64,000 nucleotides of DNA from Lysinibacillus agricola (GCF_016638705.1 NZ_CP067341.1:4777501-4841500), one strand, 5' to 3'; positions 17,715-26,689 are shown, counted from the stretch's first letter. Notes: generated by a model from the letters alone, not told the origin. A program made the numbers and translations.

Positions 17715-17820
17715 TATAAGTATAATAAAAAACTTTCTGTAAAAAGTCAACGCAAGTAGACTCAGACTTTTGACTGAAATGTTGATATTTCAATTAAAGC
17801 ATCTCATCGCCATAACGTGG

Positions 17821-18085
17821 GGTTGATTTCCGTTCCTACTGGGGCGTCGCTGAGCCGCTTGCAGCAACAAGTGTTTTTTGCGCGAAAACGAAGTGCTAAC
17901 GTAGCGGCAGCAACACATTGTTTTTTTGTGCGAAAGCTAGCGACAGTAACAGCACGATGTTGGTCACGAAGGCGTTATCACAGGACGTGACTTTTTTAGC
18001 CTTCGTTTCTCTGCCGGCTCGCTCCAGGGGTCTCATCTTTGACGCTAATCCCCAAGGAATCGCCCAGCCTCTACTTCAATCTACT
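17821..18085. repeat. Family A element, reverse orientation, with CGTGAC module
   Basis: It begins GGTTGATTTCCGTTCCTACT and ends CGCCCAGCCTCTACTTCAATC. Inside are three diverged units (GCGCGAAAACGAAGTGCTAA type), the module GATGTTGGTCACGAAGGCGT with ATCACAGGACGTGACTT, and the core GGTCTCATCTTTGACGCTAA. The outer flanks (CATCGCCATAACGTGG and ACATGGCATACGTTTTAACA) are shared with other copies. Confidence 0.88.
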
Positions 18086-18130
18086 TAAATACATGGCATA
18101 CGTTTTAACAAAGGTCATCCCACAAAAGAC

Positions 18131-18362
18131 ATTTGTAACTGCCGTTTCACTTACGTTACATAAAACATCTGTAGCTGACGCTTTGCTTTCGCTACCAAAA
18201 CACTTGTAGCTGACGCTTTGCTTTCGCTACCAAAACACTTGTAGCTGACGCTTCGCTTTCGCTACCAAAACACTTGTAGCTGACGCTTCGCTTTCGCTAC
18301 CAAAACACTTGTAGCTGACGCTTCGCTTTCGCTACCAAAACACTTGCTGAAAGAAGTTAAAA
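18131..18362. repeat. Gene-end array (family B), 35-bp period, fused to the frnE stop
   Basis: CACTTGTAGCTGACGCTTCG units begin at 18201, 18236, 18271 and 18306, exactly 35 bp apart, with two more diverged units to the left. The last one turns into CACTTGCTGAAAGAAGTTAA. The TTA at 18357-18359 in this end motif is the stop codon of frnE, exactly as at mntR. Confidence 0.92.
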
Positions 18363-19064
18363 TTTACAGCTATCATCTGTACAAACTCCACTATCTCCAG
18401 AGCCTGCCATCTTTAATCCAGGTTGTAGGCCTTCTTCCTCTGCAACTTTACGCAAGGTTTCTTCAAATACTTCTTGAGGTTGCGCTCCAGAAATACCATA
18501 CTTACGATTTAAGACGAAGAAAGGTACTCCACGTACGCCAAGCTGTAGTCCTTCTTGTATATCAGTCTCTACCTCTGTTTTAAAATCATCACCGGAAAGT
18601 ACCTTTGCAACTTCTTCACGATTCAGGCCTACTTGCTCAGCAATATCGATTAATACATTATCCTGGCCAATACGCTTTGCTTCTATAAAATAATTGTGTA
18701 ATAGTGCTTCAACAAGTGCTGTAACATCCCCTTGCTGTTCTGCCCATTTTACAAGACGATGCGCCTTTAATGTATTTTCCTCCATTAGCTTATCAAAATT
18801 ATAGTCTAGACCAACTTCTTTTGCGCGAGCAGCAACACCCTGTGTCATTTCCTTCGCTTTTTCTAGCGACATTCCATACTTTTTCGCCAATGATTCAAAT
18901 GTAGACACATTTTCATCCACAGGTGTTGTTGGATCAAGTTGATAGCTTTTATAGACAAGCTCCACCTGTCCTGCAAAACCTGTATCTTGAATCGCCTGCT
19001 CTAGTTGTTTTTTACCAATATAACAAAATGGACATACATAGTCTGACCAAATTTCAATTTTCAT
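18357..19064 (-). CDS. FrnE-type DsbA-family oxidoreductase
   Basis: A 235-residue DsbA/FrnE-family protein. The thioredoxin-like redox site is WSDYVCPFCYIGKK (CPFC near residue 11). The helical insertion and the cis-proline segment VRGVPFFVLNRKYGISGAQ follow, as in the polyketide-associated FrnE group. It has no signal peptide, so it acts in the cytoplasm, probably as a thiol-disulfide or isomerase enzyme. A C-terminal CTDDSCKF tail with two more cysteines is notable. The start is ATG 19064, after AAGGAG; an upstream extension lacks a ribosome site. Its stop codon lies in a repeat-array end motif. Confidence 0.9.
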   Translation of the reverse strand: MKIEIWSDYVCPFCYIGKKQLEQAIQDTGFAGQVELVYKSYQLDPTTPVDENVSTFESLAKKYGMSLEKAKEMTQGVAARAKEVGLDYNFDKLMEENTLKAHRLVKWAEQQGDVTALVEALLHNYFIEAKRIGQDNVLIDIAEQVGLNREEVAKVLSGDDFKTEVETDIQEGLQLGVRGVPFFVLNRKYGISGAQPQEVFEETLRKVAEEEGLQPGLKMAGSGDSGVCTDDSCKF

Positions 19065-19190
19065 AGCTAAACACGCTCCTTTTGATACATTGTAGCGATA
19101 GTCCTTTCGATCAGGCAATTTTTATGCTTCATTGCATAAATTTTCAAACCAATCTACATACTGAACTTAAAAACAATGTGAGGGTTATGT

Positions 19191-20570
19191 ATGACACAAT
19201 CTCTTTGGCTCGCAACAACTGATCCCGTCTCCTTAACATCTCTTCCTGCGTCAACAACTTGTGATGTATGTATTATCGGTGGAGGCTTGACGGGACTATA
19301 TACAGCCTATATCTTAGCAAAATCAGGTGTAGATGTAGTTTTGCTTGAAGCAAATTCCCATATCGGTCATGGTACGACTGGTCATTCAACAGGAAAATTA
19401 ACTGCACAGCATAGCTTAGTTTATAACAACCTTATAGAAAAACTTTCTGTAGATGAGGCACGGCTCTATTATCAGCTTAACCAGCTCGCTGTTGATAAAG
19501 CTCTACAGTTATTACCTAAGGAAAGTATTCAACAAGTAGATTCATTGCTTTATTGCCAAACAAAAGAAGGTTATGCCCAATTATTAAAGGAGTGGAATGC
19601 CTATAAAGTATTAAATATTAAGGCGAAAATCACTTCTGATACAGAGCTTCCCTTCCCAATTACAAAAGCGCTTAGCATGTCCCAGCAGGCACAAATACAT
19701 CCTGTAGAAGTTTGTAATTTCCTTGTAAAAGAAGCATTATCAATGGGGGCAAAACTCTATACAAGTACCCGTGTTCAGCAATTAAACATACCACAAAATA
19801 ACTTACATACCGCAAATGATATGTCGGTTCAATACAACAAGCTTATTTTGGGTACACACTATCCTATTGAGGCCTTTAAAGGGCTACAGCTTTTTAAACT
19901 CTCTAACAGTCGCTCCTATATGGTGGCTGGCAAAGTTACTGATACACTGCAAGGACAATATTTATGCGTAGATAATCCTACTCGCTCTATTCGGACAGCC
20001 ACCATAAACGATGAGCATTATTTAGTATTAGGTGGCTCTAATCATATTGCAGGTGAAACAACCAATACGGAGCCCTATTATGAGTCTATTCAAGATGAAT
20101 TGAAGGGGCATTTCGATCAGGATCCTATCTATCGATGGTCAGCGCAAGACATTGAAACACCTGATATGGTACCTTATGTCGGCAGGATCACACAGTCCTT
20201 GCCTAATGTTTTCATTGCAACCGGCTATCGAAAAATGGGGATTTCCAATTCTTTTGTAGCTGGAGATTTACTATCCTCCTTAATAACAGGGTCAAGGATT
20301 GAGGAAGGTGCAATTGCTCTTTATTCACCATCACGTACGAAATTCGGTGCTCAGTTCATGCAAATGCTAAAGGTAGGTGGCTTCGTAGCCAAGGAGTTTG
20401 TATCAGGCTATCTTAGACATGCCAATACCCCAACTTGCACGCATTTAGGCTGTAAAACAAAATGGAATGAAGCCGATGAAACTTGGGATTGCCCTTGTCA
20501 CGGCTCTCGCTTTAATGCCAAAGGGGAAGTGCTGGAAGGTCCTGCTGTGCACCCACTAAAGCTAGATTAA
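19191..20570 (+). CDS. FAD-dependent oxidoreductase with C-terminal Rieske domain
   Basis: A 459-residue fusion. Residues about 24-55 hold the dinucleotide-binding motif CIIGGGLTGLYTAYILAKSG ending in VVLLEAN. A DAO-type FAD domain extends to about 370 (FIATGYRKMGISNSF). Residues about 415-459 form a Rieske [2Fe-2S] domain with CTHLGC and CPCHGSRF, both ligand pairs intact. B. subtilis YhfW has this layout. The substrate is unknown; amine or glycine-type oxidation is possible from the DAO fold. Confidence 0.9.
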   Translation: MTQSLWLATTDPVSLTSLPASTTCDVCIIGGGLTGLYTAYILAKSGVDVVLLEANSHIGHGTTGHSTGKLTAQHSLVYNNLIEKLSVDEARLYYQLNQLAVDKALQLLPKESIQQVDSLLYCQTKEGYAQLLKEWNAYKVLNIKAKITSDTELPFPITKALSMSQQAQIHPVEVCNFLVKEALSMGAKLYTSTRVQQLNIPQNNLHTANDMSVQYNKLILGTHYPIEAFKGLQLFKLSNSRSYMVAGKVTDTLQGQYLCVDNPTRSIRTATINDEHYLVLGGSNHIAGETTNTEPYYESIQDELKGHFDQDPIYRWSAQDIETPDMVPYVGRITQSLPNVFIATGYRKMGISNSFVAGDLLSSLITGSRIEEGAIALYSPSRTKFGAQFMQMLKVGGFVAKEFVSGYLRHANTPTCTHLGCKTKWNEADETWDCPCHGSRFNAKGEVLEGPAVHPLKLD

Positions 20571-20575
20571 CAAAT

Positions 20576-20700
20576 GCGCTAAAGCGCTCGTTTACATCCG
20601 ACAAGCGCTGGAGAGCCCGAAGCAAAAGTATGCGCTCCACCACTTTTGCCCGAGGGATCGAAGCGACCTCGAGAATGTACCGCTTTAGCCTAGACGATAA
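20576..20700. repeat. Palindromic cloverleaf-like element (family F)
   Basis: The outer arms GCTAAAGCG and CGCTTTAGC enclose three smaller hairpins. One pairs GCAAAAGT with ACTTTTGC, and the third lies around GATCGAAGCGACCTCGAG. It is unlike family A and occurs once in this window. The position just after a stop codon and before a terminator matches the other elements. Confidence 0.7.
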
Positions 20701-20752
20701 CTATGCCCTGGGTTATCCACAACATAAAAATCTATAATTTCCTTAACAATAA

Positions 20753-20786
20753 AAAAGAGGTTGTCTTTTTCAGGACAACCTCTTTT
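20753..20786. terminator. Bidirectional terminator between convergent genes
   Basis: AAGAGGTTGTC pairs with GACAACCTCTT around a T/C-rich loop, with A6 on the left and TTTT on the right. It serves the oxidoreductase gene and ppaC. Confidence 0.88.
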
Positions 20787-20789
20787 CCA

Positions 20790-21716
20790 TTATTTCAATG
20801 CTTCAGTTAAAACTGGCACGATTTGTTTTTTACGAGATACAACACCTGGTAGAAGAACGCGATTATTTACAAGCTCTGCGCCAAATCCTTTTGCCGCAGC
20901 CTCTGCTACTTGTCCAATTGCAACGGCTGTTGAATCATTGTTTAAAATATCAGTTACAACGAAGAAGAATAAATCTAAGCCATTTTCCGCTACATTTTTG
21001 TTTAATAAAATTTCTAATTCCTCTTGGCGACCAAGCACATCGTTAATATCGACAGCGTTTACCTGAGCCACTACAGATTTATATTCACCAAATTGGAATT
21101 CTTTTGCATCTAATGATAAAAGATCTTCTAATGATTTATCTGAAAGATCAGCACCTGCTTTAAGCATCGCTAATCCGTATTCAGCAGCATCAACACCTGC
21201 AATTTTTGCTAGCTCCTCACCAGCTTTTACATCTTGCTCTGTGCAAGTTGGAGATTTGAATAATAATGTATCAGAAACGATGGCAGAAAGCATTAATCCA
21301 GCAATGTTTGCAGGGATCTCTACACCATTTTCTTTGAAAATTTTGTTTAAAATCGTTGCAGTACAGCCTACAGGTTCTGCACGATAGTATAGTGGATCAG
21401 CTGTTTGGAAGTTCGCAATACGGTGATGATCAATTACTTCTACAATTTGTACTTCTTCAATACCATCAGCAGATTGCTGGAATTCATTGTGGTCTACAAG
21501 AATTACTTTCTCTGCTTCTCCAACTACTGATGTAATTAATCGAGGTGCCTCAAAGCCAAATTTGTCTAATGCAAACTGTGTTTCATTATTTACTTCTCCA
21601 AGGCGTACCGCTTCAGCATCTTCGCCAATTTGTTGCTTTAAATATGCATATACAATAGCAGATGTAATTGTATCTGTATCTGGATTTTTATGTCCAAAAA
21701 TTAAAACTTTACTCAT
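20790..21716 (-). CDS. ppaC: Manganese-dependent inorganic pyrophosphatase
   Basis: A 308-residue family II pyrophosphatase of the DHH superfamily, which hydrolyses PPi to two phosphates with Mn. Motifs: GHKNPDTD (His/Asp metal ligands), VDHNE, the DHH motif in [11 protein letters not shown], and the C-terminal substrate loop [11 protein letters not shown] (SRKK). Length matches the family (about 309). It is monocistronic. The regulator MntR, encoded at 3838, senses the same metal, though I see no MntR site here. Confidence 0.96.
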   Translation of the reverse strand: MSKVLIFGHKNPDTDTITSAIVYAYLKQQIGEDAEAVRLGEVNNETQFALDKFGFEAPRLITSVVGEAEKVILVDHNEFQQSADGIEEVQIVEVIDHHRIANFQTADPLYYRAEPVGCTATILNKIFKENGVEIPANIAGLMLSAIVSDTLLFKSPTCTEQDVKAGEELAKIAGVDAAEYGLAMLKAGADLSDKSLEDLLSLDAKEFQFGEYKSVVAQVNAVDINDVLGRQEELEILLNKNVAENGLDLFFFVVTDILNNDSTAVAIGQVAEAAAKGFGAELVNNRVLLPGVVSRKKQIVPVLTEALK

Positions 21717-22192
21717 AAAATTTATTCCTCCTAAATGGCCAAAACATTTGTATTTTATTTTATCAAGTGTGTTGATTAACCATTTTCATCCATTCTAATT
21801 AATTAGAAGGCTCTGATTTCCGCTACGGGCTACTCGCTTTCCCGCGGGAAGCTTTGCTCTGCGACGAAAGCGAAGCGACAGGAGCACTCGAGTAGCCCTA
21901 CGTTACAATCAGTTAAAATGGACATACATTAGCAAAATATCAACAAAAAAATCCTTTTATCACTCAATAATAAACCTATATTTTCCTAATCAACACGCTT
22001 GTTATTTTATCATACCTTATAGACTAACATGATATAAAGTGAAAGTTCTATTAAGGATCTACTATCAATCCACAACTAAAATTTCATATTCTAAAATAAC
22101 TGCATCTTTATGTATTCCTTACTTCTCCTATACATAACATAAAAGAAGTTAAAGATCGCTGTAGTCAATGTCGAAAATCACCATAAAGTGGA
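21717..22192. other. Intergenic stretch upstream of ppaC, repeats only
   Basis: It holds the ppaC promoter region and one A'-type element (21806-21915). The remainder (about 21916-22190) is A-T-rich with no gene. It ends with the outer flank of the next family A element (AATCACCATAAAGTGG). Confidence 0.5.
21806..21915. repeat. Family A variant (A'), inner arms GGGCTACTCG
   Basis: GATTTCCGCTACGGGCTACT at one end pairs with CGAGTAGCCCTACGTTACAA at the other. The centre contains CTTTGCTCTGCGACGAAAGC, a fragment of the 36-bp unit. It is the same subfamily as the copy at 4466. Confidence 0.82.
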
Positions 22193-22557
22193 GTTGATTT
22201 CCGTTCCAACTTGGCGCTTTGCCGCTGACGCTTCGCTTTCGCGCAGATAAAACATTGTAGCTGCCGCTACAGAAAACATTTGTTGTTGCTGTCGCTACGC
22301 TTTCGCACAGATAAAACAATTGTTGCTGTCGCTACGCTTTCGCACAGATAAAACAATTGTTGCTGTCGCTACGCTTTCGCACAGAGCAAGCTTCCTGGGG
22401 GCGTCCGATAAGCAGCTTGGGCCAAAAGGATGTTGGTCACGAAGGTGTTATCACAGAACGTGACGCTTTTAGCCTTCGTTCCTCTATTGGCTCGCTCCAG
22501 AGTTTCATCTGTGACGCTAATCCACAAGGAGTCGCCCAGCCTCAACTCCAACCAACT
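22192..22557. repeat. Family A element, reverse orientation, expanded
   Basis: It begins AGTTGATTTCCGTTCCAACT and ends CCCAGCCTCAACTCCAACCA. It contains about four 36-bp units (TTGTTGCTGTCGCTACGCTT), GCTTCCTGGGGGCGTCCGAT, the GTTGGTCACGAAGGTGTTAT module and the core TTTCATCTGTGACGCTAATC. It has the same module order as the element at 17821 and, reversed, as that at 428. Confidence 0.9.
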
Positions 22558-22819
22558 TATATATGGCATACGTTTTAATATACAACATTCCGAATTTTAG
22601 CAATAGGCAAAAAACAACCCTTACTTACTATTTATTGGTTATTATTAAATTTATTATATTTATCTATTTTTTACCATCCAATTTTTAACATTTAATAGTA
22701 ACAATACACAGTTCATTAAAAATATTTACTATAAATAGATATATAGTTGCGTTTTTATATTTAAGAAACCGTAATTTTATGCTATCATCAGGTAGTCTAT
22801 ATTTTAGGATATACAGGAA

Positions 22820-23632
22820 ATGGGGATTACGATGACAAAGAAGATGGAAAAAAAGTATATTCCTTTAGCAAATTATTTTGAAGTAGCTTTACAACAAGAA
22901 ATTACTTTATCCTTTACCGAATTAGAGAATATAATGGGACAAGCCTTGCCAAATGCAGCTTACTTGAACAGAAGCTGGTGGAAGAAAACAAAGCCCCCTC
23001 TTTCTCATTATCTGTCATGGACAAATGCAGGCTACTATGTCATTGATGTTAAGCTCGGCACTAGTGTAACTTTCTCGCGTACACAAATGAAGACTACGAG
23101 TAATATTTCTAAAAATGACAACAACCCATCTGCATACATAATTCGAGCAATTGAAGCATCAGACGCTAGATCATTTATTCATTTGCAAGAAGAAATTTTC
23201 CAACAAACTGAATTCATGTATAACATGCAAAACGAATTAGACCTTACAGTCCAACAGCTTCGTAAAGATTTAGTCTATTGGAAACAACTGAAAAACCGTA
23301 CGATTTTACTTTGTATATTAAATGGTATTTTTGCTGGCTATGCCGTTATCCATGGATATAAACACTCTAAAGCTAAGCATGTTGCATCAGTCCGCTTAGC
23401 TGTTAAGGAAGAGCATCAACGACAAGGTATCGGTTCAGCGCTTATGAAGGCAGTTGAAAGCTGGTCTAAACAGCGAGATATTTCGCGCTTAGAATTATCT
23501 GTTATGGAGCATAATGATAGTGCTTTAAATTTGTTTAAAAAATTAGGGTTTCAGCAAGAAGGTATTCGACAAAACGCCATTAAATTAAATGATACCTTTA
23601 TTAACGAATATAGCTTAAGTAAAATTTTATAA
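22820..23632 (+). CDS. DUF7662-GNAT fusion acetyltransferase
   Basis: A 270-residue two-domain protein. Residues about 10-95 (YIPLANYFEVALQQEITLSF, LPNAAYLNRSWWKK, GYYVIDVKLGTSVTFSR) match the DUF7662 pattern of LP-x-SA, WW and V-x-F-x-R. Residues about 108-270 are a GNAT domain with VRLAVKEEHQRQGIGSALMK (acetyl-CoA loop RQGIGS) and NDSALNLFKKLGFQQEG. The first ATG follows AGGAAATGGGG weakly; an ATG at codon 5 is an alternative start. The substrate is unknown. DUF7662 usually occurs alone or with other small domains, so the fusion is of interest. Confidence 0.85.
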   Translation: MGITMTKKMEKKYIPLANYFEVALQQEITLSFTELENIMGQALPNAAYLNRSWWKKTKPPLSHYLSWTNAGYYVIDVKLGTSVTFSRTQMKTTSNISKNDNNPSAYIIRAIEASDARSFIHLQEEIFQQTEFMYNMQNELDLTVQQLRKDLVYWKQLKNRTILLCILNGIFAGYAVIHGYKHSKAKHVASVRLAVKEEHQRQGIGSALMKAVESWSKQRDISRLELSVMEHNDSALNLFKKLGFQQEGIRQNAIKLNDTFINEYSLSKIL

Positions 23633-23643
23633 GCTTCTTTTCA

Positions 23644-23678
23644 AGGATGTCTAAAACTTATTTGGGCATCTTTTTTAT
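23644..23678 (+). terminator. Terminator of the GNAT fusion gene
   Basis: GGATGTCTAAAA pairs imperfectly with TTTGGGCATC, followed by TTTTTTAT on the plus strand. Confidence 0.7.
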
Positions 23679-23701
23679 GTGTGGCCTTGTTTTAAAGTAG
23701 T

Positions 23702-23743
23702 TAAAAAAACGCATAGATCAGCCTTGTACATTATCTACGCGTT
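23702..23743 (-). terminator. Terminator of the RpiR-family gene
   Basis: AACGCATAGAT (23708-23718) pairs with ATCTACGCGTT (23733-23743). On the minus strand the stem is followed by TTTTTTT. Confidence 0.8.
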
Positions 23744-23749
23744 AATATT

Positions 23750-24598
23750 TTAGAATACTTGCTTTTCTCTTACCGCATCTAAGAATAATAAATTATGTTC
23801 TACTTGCTCATACGATTGCTGATATTTCACATATTGCGCCTTATCCTGACTGATCATTTCCTCAATTAGCGCATGTAAAAATGAAAATAAAACTGGAATA
23901 ACGTCCAATGAAGATTGGTTTTTCATACAAAGTGCAAATAACGCACTTGCATAATCTCGAATAGGCGACAACGCCGAATCAGTAATGGCAATAATTTTTA
24001 CTTTTTTCTTCTTCGCAATTTCTACGATCGTTTTAATATCGATTGAATGCTTGTCACACGAAAAAACTATTAACGTTGTGTGCCCCCCCATACTGTTAAC
24101 TTGTTGTACAATATCATCGGAATCTAAACGAAGTTGTTTCACATTTTGACGTAAAGTTTTCATTGTGTACGATAACCAATTTGCAATGGACGCAGCTTGA
24201 CGAGTACCTAAAATGTAAACATTATCCGCCTCATGAAGCCATTTTGCGCTCTTTTGAAGCATGTTATCATTAATTAAATGAATAGTATCTTGAATATTTT
24301 GAATATCACGTTGCATTATCTTACTAAAACTTGAAGTATATGAAGGTTGAAGACTCGCCCCATCATCTTGAGTCATTAAATAGCTTCTAATTTCGTCTTG
24401 AAGCTCTACATAGCCCGAAAAATCCATCGCATAACAAAATCGAATAACTGTCGATTCACTAACATTAGCCTGTCTACCTACTTCTGCTGCTCCGTTCCCT
24501 ATTACAGCTGTAGGGTTATTCATAACAAATTGTGCAACTTTACGCTGTCCCTTCGACAGCCTAATAAATCTTCTTTTTATTTCTTCATTAATACTCAT
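23750..24598 (-). CDS. MurR/RpiR-family transcriptional regulator
   Basis: A 282-residue regulator. The N-terminal HTH_6 domain (residues about 1-75) has FIRLSKGQRKVAQFVMNNP and ANVSESTVIRFCYAMDFSGY. The C-terminal SIS domain (about 120-260) has NVYILGTRQAASIANWLSY and IIAITDSALSPI, a phosphosugar-binding fold. The ligand is unknown, since neighbours (a GNAT protein, niaP) are not sugar genes. I use ATG 24598 (MSINEEIKRR) with the GAAGGG site upstream; an 11-residue extension is less likely. Confidence 0.9.
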   Translation of the reverse strand: MSINEEIKRRFIRLSKGQRKVAQFVMNNPTAVIGNGAAEVGRQANVSESTVIRFCYAMDFSGYVELQDEIRSYLMTQDDGASLQPSYTSSFSKIMQRDIQNIQDTIHLINDNMLQKSAKWLHEADNVYILGTRQAASIANWLSYTMKTLRQNVKQLRLDSDDIVQQVNSMGGHTTLIVFSCDKHSIDIKTIVEIAKKKKVKIIAITDSALSPIRDYASALFALCMKNQSSLDVIPVLFSFLHALIEEMISQDKAQYVKYQQSYEQVEHNLLFLDAVREKQVF

Positions 24599-24668
24599 TT
24601 CTAACAACCCTTCTTTCAATGAAATTATCACGAATGGAGATTGTTTCCTACTGACTCTAGATTCGAAT

Positions 24669-24862
24669 CAATTATGCCTCGGCACGATGTTGGTCACTCA
24701 GTCGTGTGTTGTTGTTGTTGTTGTTGCTGTTGTTGTTGTTGCTGTCGCTTCGCTTTCGCACAGTTAAAACCGTGTTGCTGTCGCTTCGCTTTCGCACAGG
24801 TAAAACATTGTTGCTGTCGCTTCGCTTTCGGTACAAAAGACACCTGCTGAAAGTAGTTAAAA
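24669..24862. repeat. Mosaic repeat with TTG/CTG microsatellite
   Basis: It starts with half of the ATTATGCC palindrome module and GCACGATGTTGGTCACTCAG. A trinucleotide run of TTG with some CTG follows (about 24709-24742). Then come three 36-bp units (CTGTCGCTTCGCTTTCGCAC) and the end motif CTGCTGAAAGTAGTTAAAAA. No gene stop lies at the end motif here. The microsatellite gives long Cys or Leu frames on one strand and Asn on the other, which I do not call genes. Confidence 0.85.
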
Positions 24863-25015
24863 ATACAGTATCACGATTACAATCTGAATACAATGACTTT
24901 TCAGAAAAATCTTCAACGCATTAACTTGCTAACGTGATAGTTCATAATAAAATGACATAAAATTGTTCTATTTTCATTATCGAAGTCGATTGATTAATCA
25001 TCACTATAACCCGTT

Positions 25016-25131
25016 GGTTGATTTCCGTTCCAACTTGGCGCTTTCCAGGGGCGTCCGATGAGCCGCTTCGCTCCAGGGTCTCATCTGTGACGCCGATCCC
25101 AAGGAGTCGCCCAGTCGGAACGAAGATCAAC
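25016..25131. repeat. Family A element, compact, with symmetrised ends
   Basis: It begins GGTTGATTTCCGTTCCAACT and ends CAGTCGGAACGAAGATCAAC. Unlike other copies, the second end carries the GTCGGAACG version in place of GTCTCCACTCC, so both ends come from the same arm type. The core (CCAGGGTCTCATCTGTGACG) is standard. Confidence 0.88.
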
Positions 25132-25312
25132 TTATCCACATGCTATACGTTTTAACAAAATGCCATCCCATTTTCAGTGATGTACCTTATTGATTGTGAT
25201 TTTAACAGATTTTTAAAAATATTTGTATAAAAATTAATAATTTCTAATTTTTATGTAATTGAATCATAAAAATGTCTTGGATTATAGTTCATCCAAGACA
25301 TGATTATCTTTG
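25132..25312. other. Short intergenic stretch after the element at 25016
   Basis: The outer flank of the element (TGCTATACGTTTTAACAAAA) is followed by A-T-rich DNA. A probable niaP terminator pairs TGTCTTGGAT (25272-25281) with ATCCAAGACA (25291-25300). No gene is seen. Confidence 0.6.
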
Positions 25313-26542
25313 TTATTCTAATTCAATTTGTTTCGTTTCTTGACCTAGGAATATTACCCCAACAACACCGATAATAATCGCTACGCAGAAAATAGCAAAG
25401 ATAAAGCCGATATCATAACCTGCTGTTAATAAAGAGCCTACTAACAAAGGTCCAAAAATACCACCGATGCGCCCAACAGCTGCTGCCATTCCTGCACCTG
25501 TACCACGAATAATTGCTGGATACTGCTCTGGTGTGTAAGCATAGAGTGCACCCCATGCACCTAAGTTAAAGAACGATAAAAACATTCCTGATGTTAACAG
25601 TACTGCCAGTGTCTCAGCATTACCGAAAATGAAAGCACTTACAGCTGTACCAATTAAATAGGAAACAAGAACAAACTTCCGTCCGATTTTTTCTATAAAC
25701 CATGCTGCTGTGAAGTAGCCTGGTAGTTGTGCAAGCGTCATAATGAGAACATATTTAAAGCTCGTAATCATGTCAAAGCCTTTACCAACCATGACACTTG
25801 GTAGCCATAAAAACATACCGTAATACGAGAATACAACTGTAAACCATAATACCCATAACATAAGTGTCGAGCGTGCATATTTTTTCGACCATACTTCTCG
25901 AATATTTTGCACAACACTACGTTTCTTAGATTCTGCCTTTACTGCAAACTGTGGTGAATCAGGTAAGTGCCAGCGAAGATAAATTGCATAGATTGCTGGA
26001 ATTGCCGTTAACAATAACGCAACACGCCACCCCCATGATGGAATAACAAAATACGAAATCAGTGCAGCGATTAACCAACCTGCTGCCCAGAAGCTTTCCA
26101 GTAAAACAACCACGCGCCCACGCTCTTTGGCTTCTACACTTTCAGAAACCAATGTTGATGCGACTGGCAATTCTCCTCCTAGCCCCATACCTACAAAAAA
26201 ACGCAGTGCCATAAAAGCTGCTAATGTAGTTGTAAATGCAGACAAGCCACTTGCAATAGAAAATAATACAAGCGTCCACATAAAAATTTGCTTTCGTCCC
26301 ACTTTATCGGCAAACACACCGAAAACAAGTGCTCCTACAGCCATCCCAATTGAGTTAATGCTACCTATCCAGCCCGATTGACTTGGTGTTAATCCCCAAT
26401 CAGCTGCTAATGCTGCAATAACGAATGATAATATTCCTACATCCATTGCATCGAAAAGCCAGCCTACACCCGCTACCCCCAAAAGTTTATTACGAGAAAT
26501 AGATTGTTGAGGCTTATTCGTTGATACTGTATTTGTTGTCAT
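25313..26542 (-). CDS. niaP: Niacin permease NiaP (MFS)
   Basis: A 409-residue major facilitator with 12 hydrophobic segments. Its sequence is very close to what I recall of B. subtilis NiaP/YceI: KLLGVAGVGWLFDAMDVGIL at the start, GMGLGGELPVASTLVSE in the centre, AYTPEQYPAIIRGTG, RIGGIFGPLLVG, and ETKQIELE at the end. It would import nicotinate for NAD synthesis. I start at ATG 26542, five bases after AGGTGG. A direct repeat in the leader (TGTCTTTACA, TGACTTTACA) could be a regulator site. Confidence 0.92.
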   Translation of the reverse strand: MTTNTVSTNKPQQSISRNKLLGVAGVGWLFDAMDVGILSFVIAALAADWGLTPSQSGWIGSINSIGMAVGALVFGVFADKVGRKQIFMWTLVLFSIASGLSAFTTTLAAFMALRFFVGMGLGGELPVASTLVSESVEAKERGRVVVLLESFWAAGWLIAALISYFVIPSWGWRVALLLTAIPAIYAIYLRWHLPDSPQFAVKAESKKRSVVQNIREVWSKKYARSTLMLWVLWFTVVFSYYGMFLWLPSVMVGKGFDMITSFKYVLIMTLAQLPGYFTAAWFIEKIGRKFVLVSYLIGTAVSAFIFGNAETLAVLLTSGMFLSFFNLGAWGALYAYTPEQYPAIIRGTGAGMAAAVGRIGGIFGPLLVGSLLTAGYDIGFIFAIFCVAIIIGVVGVIFLGQETKQIELE

Positions 26543-26552
26543 TTCAACCACC

Positions 26553-26574
26553 TGTCTTTACACTTGACTTTACA
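26553..26574. promoter_or_regulatory. Direct repeat in the niaP leader
   Basis: TGTCTTTACA (26553) and TGACTTTACA (26565) are 12 bp apart, between the predicted niaP promoter and its ribosome site. It might bind a niacin-responsive repressor of the NiaR/YrxA type. This is inference only. Confidence 0.35.
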
Positions 26575-26659
26575 TCGTAAGTTTACTATACAGTTGTTTC
26601 AAGAAAGTGACAAGCAAAATTCAAATTACCGAATTGTTTCGACAATTTCTGAAATGCTA

Positions 26660-26689
26660 TTGAAAACATAGGGCAATTTGCGTTAAAAT
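26660..26689 (+). promoter_or_regulatory. Sigma-A-type promoter of thrC-thrB-mtnX
   Basis: TTGAAA (26660-26665) and TAAAAT (26684-26689) are separated by 18 bp, about 60 bp before the thrC start. The leader to AAAGGAG is short, and no T-box or attenuator structure is visible. Confidence 0.6.

Noticed and set aside
18131..18362. Possible CRISPR array because of regular repeats
   Set aside because: The 35-36-bp units are contiguous, without unique spacers, and there are no cas genes.
20713..20721. Single perfect DnaA box TTATCCACA (also one near 25132)
   Set aside because: Isolated sites without a cluster, an A-T-rich unwinding region or dnaA/dnaN nearby. The one at 25132 is part of a family A flank. 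Not evidence for an origin.
24641..24924. Poly-Cys, poly-Leu and poly-Asn frames
   Set aside because: Products of the TTG/CTG microsatellite and array units, not genes.
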